DNA of 64,000 bases, from contig CM031858.1 in NCBI GenBank assembly GCA_018697195.1, positions 83,529,410 to 83,593,409 on the forward strand. The letters run 5' to 3'. The position numbers and the translations under genes are program-made. The DNA is from Certhia americana. Its lineage: Eukaryota > Chordata > Aves > Passeriformes > Certhiidae. Positions 11,230-30,400 of the stretch are shown in pieces. Under the pieces are notes generated by a model. That model was not told the origin of the DNA. It worked only from the letters and a program-made list of their open reading frames with translations, and ran no database searches. How positions within the stretch are numbered: the first letter of the stretch is position 1; each line of letters begins with the position of its first letter.

Positions 11230-14200
11230 GGTACTACAGGTAATAAGAAAAACTTAAACTAAAAACTCATTATTATTTATTTGCCAGCATGCAAACTGTG
11301 ATTTACAGAAGCATAGGAGATTACTGAAGGCCCCAAACTCTAAATGACAGAGGAGGATTTTAAGTTTTCATGAACAGAAAGCAGATAAACTAATATTATA
11401 TCAATATTTGTGGAAAATTAATTTAAAAACAATTAATGAAGACAACTGTAAGTACAACTTGTGCAATACTGTGTAATACTTCTTCAATAATTATTTATCA
11501 GAACTAAAGAGGCATCAGAAAAGTGAAAAAAGAATGAACAGGAATGTGTCTTGGGCATCATTTGGCAAGTGGCATAAAAAAAGGGGAAATAAAAATGAAA
11601 ATATGAAAGCTAACCTACTTTAAAAATAGTTATGGAAGCTTGTTTTTATTTATTTTATTTATTTGGTTTTTAAGAGTTGTTTAAACTGCTTATTTATAAT
11701 TAAGGCTTTCAAATACACATGATTTGTTAGAGTAATATGTACTTCAGCTTTGTCTCTCTCTTTCTGTCTTCAGACCCACTGCTATTTAAAGGCCTGATTT
11801 TATATGGCTGGACTAATGCTATTGCACAAATTGCCACCTTTTGCAGGCTGTGATTTCAACCTGCCTGAACAACCGCCACTTTAGCACCACAACAAAACAT
11901 ACCTTTCATATAACAACTCTCTTCCTTTCAGGAGGAATAATGAAAGAAAGCAAAATAAAAAGGCACAACTATCCCTTTCCCCAGAGGAGTCATGCTTTGG
12001 GGACATCCCTTCCCCTGTCACCTTCCAGAGTTTCAGAGCTGCTGCACCGGCATGAGCACTGCTCTCCCCACCCTTCCCTTGGGCTCTGCAGGTATCTGTC
12101 ACCAAAGCCAACCTGGCCATTGTGTGGGGATTTCCAACACCCACACCCACTCCTCACTTGCACTGGGGCTCATCTTCTGCTCTCCCTGCCCTGCCCAGCT
12201 TTCCAGGGTCCCATGGAGCTTCCTCCTCTTTTCTCTCCCTGTCTCCTCACTGGAGGCAGGGGACACTTCCTTCAATAAAATCGTTCCTGCATGGGAACAC
12301 GTGAAGGGATTGGATGTTTCAGGTGATTCCCTGGAGTGCAGAGTTGCATGTCTACACTGGGGTATGTGAATTTCCAAGACTTTATCCAGATATTAGGCTA
12401 AAAGCGGTTGTCTTCAGTACTCTCAGATGTCCAGACCACATCTGCCTCGCTGTGAGATTTTATGTTGCAATTACCCAGTCAGAGAACCAATTTTAACTTG
12501 GCAAAAGAACCTACATTTCAATGCTTGTTGTTCATACAAAGGTCACTCTTAAAAAATATTCATCAAAATTTCAATCACTCTAATCTACAGGAGTAAATGT
12601 TTAATTATCTTTGACTCATAGCCAGCAATCTTCAGGCATGGATGTCCACTCTCTCTGTCTCGAGTCTGGTCTAATGGAGATGGTCAGTTTAAGTTATTCC
12701 TTGCCAGAACAATGTTTATTTCAACTACCGAGTTTCCCTTTGTTTTCCATTCAACTGCATCCTGTAAATATAGGCTAATTCTTATTAAAACGAAGCCAAA
12801 ACAGTGAGAATTGCTTTGTGCACATGATGACAATTATTTAGCTAATAAAAAGTTTTCATCATGCAGATAAGACCCAGAAGAAGGCAAAGTCTTGAATGGG
12901 ATGCAGAATTTGATCCTCATCCAGATACAGAGTTGTCCTTGCTACTGTTGACTGGGAAGGAGCAGAGTAGGGAAACTTGGAGCTGTATTTTTATGATGAG
13001 TTTGTTCTGTGAATAAACAGGATTTCAGTCTCCAGGACTTCACACGTTACAGCATAAGTATACAACATCTCATTTAAAACATTGTTAGAAGCTGCCTTCA
13101 GATGACAGATTTTTGTTACTCTCTCTCCTAGTTCAGACTTCACTCTTCTGAAGAAAACACCAAACATTTCTTACCTATCTGCTATTTAACCATTTGGACT
13201 GTAACATTGCAATTTGATTCTATGACATTAATGGTCAGATGTCAGTTCTGCAAGTCCTAATGCCAGATACAATTCATCACCTACAAATCTGAATAAGGAG
13301 ACTGAAGTCCAATGAGTAATCCTTTAGAAAAATAACTGAGGGTATTTATTTCTTACTTTGCCCAGTAGGCTAGGATGAGCTGCATTTTTTTTGGTATGAA
13401 AGTGCTCTGAGGCTTTGCCCTTCTTGCTAGAGCAGTGTCTTGAACAATCAGCTCCAGCTGATGATCTGTGTGCTATGTAACCAGGGGTGGGAGAGGCAGG
13501 GCTCCTACAAAGAGAGCCCTGGATGCTGAAGATCTCAGATTTTGTTCCAGAGTTTCACCTGGGAACACATGAAAATGTCAGAACCATAAATTGACTTCTC
13601 TCAGCTCCTTATCACAGACATAGCATTGCCTTCCCAAGGCCCTTATTTTCTTCTGCCTTGCTCTAGCCACAAGCAGCTGCTGCTGAACAGCAATGCTCTG
13701 AGGCTTTTGAACTCAAAGGTAAGTCCATCATACAAGCTGTTCTACAATTAGCAATGGGGTGTACTGGTGGCTCACCCCAAGTCAGGGTTTAAACTATATA
13801 AGGCATAAAATGTCTTAGGTTTAGACACAGCAAAGATTAAATTCTTTTCTCAGAGGTAATGAGATGGCAATTTGAAAGGAAGTACTTAATTATTATTAGT
13901 GAGAGAAGGAGAAAAGTCTATCTTAACTCCTTAGAAATTTACAAGCTCGTTAGAAACCCCTTAGCAATATGGAATTTCAATTTATTAGTGCAACCTATGG
14001 AAAAACTTGACTTCTTCATATCCTTCAAAACTTAAGTCTTGTATTTTAAAGTTTAAGAGATATTTAGCTGGAGAAGTGTCAGATTCCATCTGACTGGAAG
14101 ATAGTTTCAAGAGTAATATTTTTTAAAATTAGACAGCAGACAATACTTTTTAATAGCAACAACCTAGCAGCCAGAAGAGTTGAGCACCTGTGTCCTCGTG

Positions 14201-14333
14201 GGGAGGAATTTAAGTATCTGGGTTCTCACAAGTAACAGGCGCTCACTCAGATACTTAACAATGAAACATTAATATCCAGCAGATTTTCATTGCTCTCTTG
14301 AGTACTGATATTGCAGTGCAACCATTTCAATGG

Positions 14334-14348
14334 AAAAAAAAAAAAAAA
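14334..14348. repeat. Poly-A tract (15 A)
   Basis: Uninterrupted run of 15 A followed by A/C-rich sequence. No retroposon body is recognised on either side. Confidence 0.85.
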
Positions 14349-14915
14349 TCAAAAACCCCCAAACAAACCTGAAAATTATATCTAGCCTAAAAATTTCAGG
14401 CACAGTGCTAAATACATTGGGAAATCCAGCCCTAGTCATGCCATGTCAGTAGGGCACAGCAGATGTTAAAGTGCTACTGCAGCAGAGGGTTAGTGCAGCT
14501 GGGACTGTTCTGGAACATCTGTAAAGCAAAATTCAGAAAAGAAGATTATACTGGTATGTCATCTAATGCAGCTTAAAAATAAATAACTACATAAGTAAAT
14601 AACCTTTTGAGCTCCAAACCCTTGCTTAGATCCTGAACAAAAGTACCTCTAGCTTTTGTTGTGTGTTTCTGTCCCAACACTCAGCAGTCATTTCATAACA
14701 CACCAGTCTGTCCTTTTTCCTTTTTTCCTTTTAGCATCAAAAAAAGTATAAAGGAGAAAAATGCAACTATATTTAACTTCAGAACTGTCCATCAGCCATG
14801 CAAAAGTATCATAAGTAAGTATTTCAACTAGCAAACCACGTACCACTTCGCTGCTAGAGCGGGCTGCCAGGGGAGCGCTAACGCACAGTAGTACTGCGTG
14901 ATGCTGCGGCGCGGG

Positions 14916-14945
14916 CAGCCACAGACAGCCACAGACGGCCACAGC
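14916..14945. repeat. 10-bp tandem repeat, 3 copies
   Basis: Three tandem copies of CAGCCACAGA; the third is changed to CGGCCACAGC. The array sits at the left edge of the CpG island. Confidence 0.8.
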
Positions 14946-15380
14946 CCAACTAGTCCCGGCCCGACTAAACACTGCTCAGCCGCCCCTGCCGCGCCCGGGG
15001 CGGGTCCGCCACCGGAGGTGTGCGCGGTGGTGCCCGCCCGGCCTGGGCAGCGAGGGCGCGCACCGCGGGCAGAGCGCCCATCGCCGCACCGGGCAGCTCG
15101 CGTCCCGAACCGACGCCCCTAACACCGCCAAAAGTTTCAGCCGCCGGCGTGCGGGGCCAACCCCCAACGCGCCCGCCTTGCCCTGCACTCCCTCCCGACA
15201 GCCGCTCGCCGTCCCCGGAGCGCGGCCCTGCGGCAGGAGCGGGCTGCCCGCTGCCCGCACACCCTCCGCCGGCGGCAGGGGCGGGCAGGGCCGCTGCGCT
15301 GCCGCCCCCCGGCGGGCACCGAGTCCCCTCCCCGCGCCGCGCCCTGCGCCCGGCCCGCACCCGCGGCGCGGAGAGAAGAC

Positions 15381-15423
15381 GGGAGCGAGGCAGGGAGCGA
15401 GGCAGGGAAGGAGGCAGGGAGCG
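15381..15423. repeat. 12-bp purine-rich tandem repeat in CpG island
   Basis: Two perfect copies of GGGAGCGAGGCA are followed by one variant copy (GGGAAGGAGGCA) and a partial fourth (GGGAGCG). The tract is purine-rich on the + strand and lies within the presumed promoter or first exon. Confidence 0.85.
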
Positions 15424-15519
15424 CCCCGTCCTGCCCCGCCGCCCCCGGGGACGGGGGCGCCCGGCCGCCATGTGAGAGCAGCGGGGCCCGTGGCGGAGCC
15501 CGTCCCCGGGGCGGCGGGG

Positions 15520-15549
15520 CCGCACCAGCTGTGGCCGCACCGGCTGTGG
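15520..15549. repeat. 15-bp tandem duplication in CpG island
   Basis: Two 15-bp copies, CCGCACCAGCTGTGG and CCGCACCGGCTGTGG, differ at one base. The first contains a CAGCTG E-box; the second has lost it through the A-to-G change. Confidence 0.8.
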
Positions 15550-15702
15550 CCGCCGCGCCGCGCTGCGGGCTCGGCAGGTCTGCGGAGGAGAGCGGGCAGC
15601 AACAAGGCAGCGCCGGCCGGCCGGCCGCGGCCCCGCCATGGGAGCCGGGCGCGGGGCGAGGCTCGCCGCCCCGAGCCGCCGCCGGGGCTGAGCGCGGCGC
15701 CA

Positions 15703-15713
15703 GCGCAGGTACG
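15703..15713 (+). other. VWC2: Candidate splice donor of noncoding exon 1
   Basis: The sequence GCGCAG/GTACGG at 15708/15709 fits the vertebrate 5' splice-site consensus, lies near the 3' side of the CpG island and precedes a plausible 1.1-kb intron 1 ending at the strong acceptor at 16806. A weaker alternative donor (GGCAG/GTCTGC) is at 15577/15578. Exon 1 would be entirely 5' UTR. The choice of donor is inference and would be settled by RNA-seq junction reads. Confidence 0.4.
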
Positions 15714-16806
15714 GAGGGAGGGAAGCGCGGAGGTGTCGCGCCGGGCCACGGGAGAACCGGCCGGCCCCCTCTCGGCTCCACCGGGAGAGGGTCGGGCGGC
15801 GCTGCCCGGCCCTCCGGAAAGTTTGGGGCGGGCGGTACAGAGCCCCGGCTCCCCCGCGGCGGCCGGGCCGGGCAGCGCTGCCGGGCGGGCGGAGCACCGT
15901 GCCCCGCGGTGCCATCGCCGAGGGCCGGGACGGCGGGCGGATAGAGAGAGACGCTTTTAAATGGCTTTGGGGAGCGGTACCGCGGAGTCGTAGCGGGAGG
16001 CTGCAGCGATATTGCTTGTCATGGCCGGAGTAGTGTACGTATTTTGGTTTGGTTTTTTTTTTTTTTTTCCCCGATTTGGCGTACTGTGTGTTAGGGAGAG
16101 GAGCCGGGAGCGCGGCCGAACTCCTGGAGGATGTGGGTTAAATGAGCCTCGGCTGCGGAAACTCGGAGCGGGTCTACCTTGTCTCAAACACGGGCGAGGG
16201 TGAGGTGATGGTGTGTGCTGTTTAGGTAGTTCGGAAGGGAGGTAGTTTGTCTCTGCTCGCTTAGGGTGCTTGATTTTAGTTGTCTGTAACAGCAACGTGC
16301 TCGCTGGTAGGTATTTAAACAAAACCCAAACCAGCATACTTCAGACTGAATAAGAGGTTAATGAAAATCATCGTGTGTGCAGACAGTGAATAGCACTCAA
16401 CTGAGTAATTTCTGTTCCGGACCCTGCTGGATTTTGGGGAGCTCTATTTAATTCATCGGGCGTCCGTCCTCTTCACATGTTGTCATTTGAAAGTTAAAAA
16501 TAAACCCCCCAAGCGCTCTGAGTTTTGCCTGTACCTGCCTTTGCAAACGCTGACTCCCCGGAGTTCTGCGTGGTGCTCTCTTGGAGCCGAAGACGCCCGG
16601 TCCGTGTCCAGAGCCCTGCTATTTATAAGACTTGGCAGAGCGGGGGAGGAGGAGGAGGGATGCAGCAGCAGCAGGCTGTTTGCATTTTGCATAAACTACC
16701 GAGGCAGGTTGCATATTGTTTGAGATGTTGCATCGGTGGAGGCGAGGCGGGGTGCGGGGGGGAAGAAGTGCTGTAGCTGAAGTGTTCCTAATCCTTCTTT
16801 TCCTAG
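15709..16806 (+). other. VWC2: Presumed intron 1 of VWC2
   Basis: Between the candidate exon 1 donor and the exon 2 acceptor. It contains the 3' shoulder of the CpG island, a 16-T run at 16053-16068 and a short CAG-rich stretch near 16661. It ends in a pyrimidine tract followed by TTTTCCTAG, a strong 3' splice site. The open frames within it are not supported as coding. Confidence 0.5.
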
Positions 16807-24430
<7,624 letters not shown>

Positions 24431-27400
24431 TAGGAGGAGGCCTCTGTCGGGGAGATCCATGTTGCTCTGTTCTGCTTTTGAAAAATAATTCCAATATCTT
24501 TCTTTTTCCTCAAATGGAGATAGAGAAGAGTTCTATGTGGATGATGTAATCCTATTGTGATGAATCAGATCTCCCTTCACTGGGGTGGACTCATTTATGA
24601 CCTATGGGGATTTTTGTTACCCAAGAGACAATCAGGATGTTAATACCAGCTGTTCATGTATCTCTCGGATATATAATTTGCACAAACTCACTGTGGCTGT
24701 GTTTTATATAGACACACAAAATGGAACTCAGACTCTTCATGTTATCCACCTTTCAACATGAGCAGGAAAAGCTACTTTTGTTCTCCATTCATATTTGTTT
24801 CCCTTTCAGATATTCTTCTCCTTTTTTTGATTTGGTTTTTTTCTTTTTTCCTTAAGGCAAATCAAATGTACCTTATTGAGCTCATCTAATTATCATAACT
24901 AAATGAATTAAACTCCCAAGTTTAATTGAATATTTTTTGTAACTAAATTAGACAGAAAGTCTCTCCCAGCAAAGGCTTGCACTAGATCAAAGTCTTAGTC
25001 TATTTAGAGGAAAGAAATTACATGACGTACTGGCTCATCACTTATAAAGAAGAAATAATTTATTAATAGAAATGAAAGCTGCAAAATCTCAAATGGAATT
25101 ATATTTTAAATTAAAAAAGACATTTAAAAATTCTCAGATAATGTGCACACATCTATTATTTCTCTTGAGTAGGTAGATTTCATTATATTAGCTAAAACAA
25201 ACTGTTTAAAATTGTGGGAAAGTTGGAGAAGGAGAGAGTGTATGGCATATGGTTTCCGTAAATTCAACAGTAGATGATAAGGGATTGTTAATTGCATTGG
25301 AGGAGTTTCATTTGTAGGGATATAAAAGTAATTGCTTCACATCCCTTAATTGGTTGTTAGAACCCTGAAGGAATTTATTCTCAGCTGTACAGCTTAAGGG
25401 CACTCTTGTTTCAGGAGACGAGGACAGGCATTTTTTGAGGCATTTAGGGACAGTTTCTGAGAAAGTCTGAATTTGGAAGCTGGTGATGTCATAGCTAGCT
25501 AGTCCAAAGGATCATTTGGCACTTGTTTGATGGCAAGAATGTTGCTGACATTGTGTGTGACATGCTCTGCTACAATTCCCCAGGTTGAAGTTACTTTAGC
25601 TGGCAAAAGGTCTGTTTTCAGCGTCAGGGATGGAGTTACAAGCAGAATACATTAGAACTCTATAGTCTTTCCCACTGAATTTGTCCAGTGATCTTTACAG
25701 TGTTTGGAGCTGTGTTGACCTTCCATCAGTGCACATTCTCCCACAAGCAGCAACTGTAGTCCCACAAGCAACACTGTAGTAGCAATCTCCCATGGATGGC
25801 TATCTTTTGGATTAAGGTGGAGTAGCAGAGCAGGGCTTGGCTTGGCTGTTCACATAGATTCCATGACACTTCTCCCAGAAATGAGGAAAAGTTACCAAAA
25901 ATTGTACATGAATCATACCTTTTGTTGTGAGGAATCTGCCTTTTCAGAGATGTTAAAGCTGTATTACCTGAGTTCTACCGTCTAGAAAAGGATGATCTTG
26001 TCCTTAGCCTCTGAATCCCAGTATTGCTTGTGTTTTTTTCCCATATAATTGTGAACTGGCATCTCTGACCCAGTTTCAGACCAAGGTGACCACAGCTGCC
26101 TGTTTCTAGTGAGCTGTACTGTCACTTCTCTGCATGTCAGAGAACCAGCAATGGCTTTCCTTGTTAGCTTTTAGATGAAGAAGAAAACCATTAGCAATAA
26201 CAACAAATCCAAGATAGCTCAGAAGCACCTCAACTTTTCTGGTTCAGCAGTTTCTGTATAATATCATGAAGAAACTTCTGAGGAAACCTCTCCGTCTGGG
26301 GAGTGCATTTAGAAAAAAAAGACTGTTTGTTTTTAGAGCTTATTTTAAACCATGGTACATGTGCTATTCTCTAGGAACTTCAGTGAATTGCTGAATGTTT
26401 TTAATTAGATTGGAGCAAAAACCTACTGAGCAGGAAAACCTAGCCCGCCTCATTCTCTCATTCTCAAGCCTGCTGGAATAAATGTGCTGTGAACGTGAGT
26501 TGGAGGAACAATCATTGCTGTGTGCTTCAGGGTTGATTTTTACAGTGATGACATCATTGACATCATGTTAGTGACACAGGAGAGTGATGTACAGGGAGCT
26601 CAGCCATTTAACCTGAATGGTGGGAAAGGTGGAGCCGTAGAAAGTATCCAAGTGAGGTAACTGCTGTCATGATCTGCAATAGAACAAGAAGGGTGGGAGG
26701 TGAAGTTTGGGTTCTCTACATTTACTAGCATTTGTATGTTGAAAATGCACACAATCAAACTGATTTCCCTCCCTTTCCTGCCACTTCTTAACATACAACA
26801 CCTTCCCAAATTGCCTGGTGGAAGAGCCCAGCGACTACCTCTGTCACTGGTAAGAGCGTATACAAATGCCCAATTAAGAAGCGTGGAGGAGATCAATAAT
26901 TACAGTAAAAGCCTGTGATTATTAGAAATTAGTGAATTCACTGTCTGGACAGGTATGAGACCCTGTGCCTTATCTCTTGTAGGAGGCCAGCTACATAGCT
27001 GACTTCTCTATTTTCACAAATTTGCTGGCAGCCCTTACAAGGAGGGGTGGATGTGTAACTGCACATTGGGCTTACACAACTGTGCATGTGTGTAAGTACA
27101 GACTTGCTTTGGATGTAAGCAGTGGTGAATGGAAGACTTGTAGAATTTAAACAATAGTTGTATGTGTAGTATTTAATAATCTTTTGTATTACATCCTGAA
27201 ATTCAAAAAGATGCCTGGATACTTCCATAGCTGAAGATATTACTTTCTCCTTTGTGGGCAGGGACAAGGAGTGCTTTAAAAGAAGATCTGCTCTGAAAAG
27301 TAGTATATAGAAGAGACAAAAGATAACACCTCACTGAGAAGGTTTTGTGATTGTGGGATTTTCCTGATTTTTATGTCTCAAGTCACTGCAACTGAGGGAA

Positions 27401-30400
27401 CTGTTTTGTGTTTATCTTATATAAATGCCCTGAAAGGAAACAGGGTGAGGACAGAGGGGAATGGAAGAGAGACTTCCTTCTCATGTGGATTGATAGGTTA
27501 AGCTTCATGCTTTTGGTAACCATCAGCACCAGCCACAAGAAAAAAGCATCCAGAAAGTTAAATCTGACTTCAAAAAGTTGCATTAAGTAACAGGTGCCCA
27601 GTTCAGATCTCCATCCTGCTATACAATATTAGCATTGTGGTTACTTTTGTGGAAGACATCCCAGTTCACAGAGATACCAGTAACCTTAGATTCCGGTTCA
27701 GACATTTCTACAGTTTGTGCAGAGTTAAGAGTAAAGATAATGGGCATACAGTCACACTTTCATTGGGAAAAGTCTGGGTACTTGTCACTGATGCGTTTGG
27801 GGCTGTGGAAGGGGGATAATACTGGTAGTGATACTCTAGATTAAATTACCTTGGTTGTGTGTTCCATTTCTATTCCCAGCATTAGAGCCCTGATAGGCAT
27901 ACACAGCAGAATTCTGCTTTGCCTAAGCCTGCAGCCATGGAGCAGCCGATGGAGTCAAGGGTGGCCCCACTCCTGCCGCTGTGCTTGCAGGAAGATGAGA
28001 TTAAACCCGTAACCCACGTGGAGCCTGAGGGGGAGTCGTGGTTGCTAGACCAAAAACGTTTTGATCTAAAGTCCTCAAGAGATTTTTATTTCATTATATG
28101 GCTGAAAGATTGCCCCAGATAAAATGAAGCGGATCCTGTTGCTTTCCTAGCGTTCATCTATCTGTGTGTCAGTGTTGTTTCTCTGTCTACAGCAGAGAGA
28201 GCTGAGCTTCTGCTTTTGGCAAAGGCTCATAGCTGTACAGTCAAAAATTAAAACACTGATTCCTGAAGGATTGAGTGTCTTCTCAGGGCTGTAACATTTG
28301 TAGAAGATGTCTATTCTTACTGGCTGTGCAATAGGGAGACTTTGCTGATTGTGGTCATTTCAGGTGCCTTAGGTGGAATGAGTCAGGACCATATTTGATA
28401 TTTGTGTTCATGGTTATGGTTGAAATACATGCATCATTTGGTTAAAATGATTGCTGCTAGTGAAGTGCACGTGTAACGTGCTGTGGCCAGGGAGGATGTG
28501 TGGTGATGGTTTTGTATCCCTGTGCTGTGAGGTTGACTCACTGAAACCTGCTTTAGTACCTTTCCATACAATTACAGTGTTTGGGTCCAAGATGACTTAA
28601 AAGTGCTTCTGAATGGGTAGTGGGGACCCTCATTTGAGAGCAGGACCTCTCAAAGGAGCAAAACCCTGGTAACAGCTGGCAGAGCTGCTGTTCCCTTCTG
28701 CTACTGTTGGTGAAACAGGACTTTCTCACGTCAGGACTCAAATCATTTAAAGAATGGTGCCGGTTGGATGCCGTACTCTTGCCCCTGTCATCCCTCTAAG
28801 ATTCAGCTAGAGAGAGGCTGAGAGACCTGTCTGTCCATATGAAGGATGAGGATGTTTATTCTGAGCCCATGAAGGGAAGTTGCTCTCACATGAGCTGGTT
28901 ATTTGCTCTGCCCTGCAGCCCCAGTTTTGCTCAAGTACCATGGTGTATCTGACCTATAAAATTTAATATCCTTCTGCTGTAAAATTTAAGTGATCAATGC
29001 CTTAGATTGTCATCTCTTCCTCTTTCCATTGTCACTTTTAATACCTTTTTCAGTCATGCTTTTGCAGCTAATTTATATATAGCAAATGAGATCCAGAAAT
29101 TTTAAAGCCTGAGAGTGGTTTCTTCAGTCTGCATTATAAGGAGGGGATCAAATCAGGTGGTCATGGTGGCCTCTTCTAGATGTAAAATATAGGTACCATA
29201 ACATGATTGCAAATTCTGGTTGATAACATTGAAACAGTATTTCATTTATTAAAACAAATGGAATGTACATCAAAAAGTAATAACCTAATGAACAAGAAAT
29301 CATTTCAAACTAATCCCAGTTCCACCCACACATTATGTGTGATTTGTTACTTTCTAATATGTTTGCTTTTGTTTGAATGCTTGTGTATGCAGGGTAACAT
29401 TTGCTTGATTTTTGTGTGCATGAGTCACTTAGCAAAAACTTCGGCATGGACTCCCCACTTTAATAGACTGTATTTCACAAAATGATTTATAATAAGGGAC
29501 TCTTATCCAAGAAATATTAATTTTCTAGGGGGAATGAATGTTTCAGGGAGAAAACCACCATTTAAGTTGCATAAACAGCTGTATCTGATTAAAATTGCCT
29601 AAAGATTATGCAGTACGTTGAAAAACTGGAACATATATTTTGGCAGCCGTGTATTGAAAACAACAGTCTTGCTTCTTTTAGTCTGCATTGGGTGTTTAAA
29701 GTGGCTTCCAAATCTGATAGGTGAAGTTGGTAAACTAGTTGTGGTAGTTTTTTTTACTTTGTTTCTGCTGTTGATGACGTTGAGAAGAAGTTTGGTCTGT
29801 CTGTCTTAATTCAAGGAATTCCTTTAAACTCGTTTCATTTCTCTGCTTGCTTTCTCTCTCTGCTGTAGGAAAGTTGGTGGCTGCATAGGCCATGTGTGCT
29901 TCCTGTTCAGAGATCACAGAATTTTATTCTTGTGCCATTTTTTAGATCCAAAAGCTGTTTAAATGTACATGGATCAGCGCTGCAAAGTGGGCTGAGCAAA
30001 ACCTTATGCCCGAACCATACAGGCCTTGTTGTTTCCAGCTCACATCCATGTGAATGCATGCACATGGATGGATATATGATCGACTGTTGGCATCGTTCAT
30101 GTTCAACTGGCTAAGTTGTAGTAAGTGCTGTTATTTCCTCCTAGGGTGTTTCTTTAGCATATAAGTTATGTTGACTTCCAGGGTATACATATTCTCCCAA
30201 ATATAGAAACCCCTCAGAGCATTAAAAGGGTCTGTCTGAAGATATGGAAAAAGTATCCTGTTGTACTCAGCCTAGATCAGTTACAAGGATAAATCAATTT
30301 ATAAAGTGTGTATTTATTTATTGCAAATAAATATTGTATGTATTTTTTTTTTCCCCTTCCAGAGGCCAGAATGCTCTCAGCTGGGAGTTCTGCTGTCAAG

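Larger units (their letters stand above)
1..14854. other. Intergenic region upstream of VWC2
   Basis: No coding region can be supported in this stretch. The open frames are short (145 codons at most), overlap on both strands, begin at arbitrary ATGs and match no protein family I recognise. The DNA is AT-rich with ordinary unique sequence. It holds two CR1 LINE 3' ends (about 5646 and 6401), an antisense ERVL-type solo LTR (10487-11053), homopolymer and simple repeats, and an inverted repeat at 7734-7767. A more GC- and pyrimidine-rich patch lies at 11990-12290, with no identifiable gene. Distal regulatory elements of VWC2 may lie here, but that is inference. Confidence 0.75.
14855..15965 (+). 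promoter_or_regulatory. VWC2: CpG island, presumed VWC2 promoter
   Basis: The sequence changes abruptly from AT-rich flank to about 1.1 kb of very GC-rich DNA dense in CpG, with many GC boxes (for example GGGGCGGG near 15277 and 15825) and no obvious TATA box. This is the signature of a TATA-less CpG-island promoter. It lies about 0.9 kb upstream of the first coding exon of VWC2, whose mammalian counterpart also starts in a CpG island with a noncoding first exon (from memory). The transcription start cannot be fixed from sequence alone. Long open frames occur here on both strands in several phases because stop codons are rare in GC-rich DNA. They are low-complexity Pro/Arg/Ala/Gly translations and are not taken as genes. 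Confidence 0.8.

Noticed and set aside
14965..15960. Long overlapping open frames (up to 316 codons) on both strands in the GC-rich block
   Set aside because: They are low-complexity Arg/Pro/Ala/Gly translations in several phases of a CpG island, where stop codons are rare. No domain, and the same DNA is open in competing frames.
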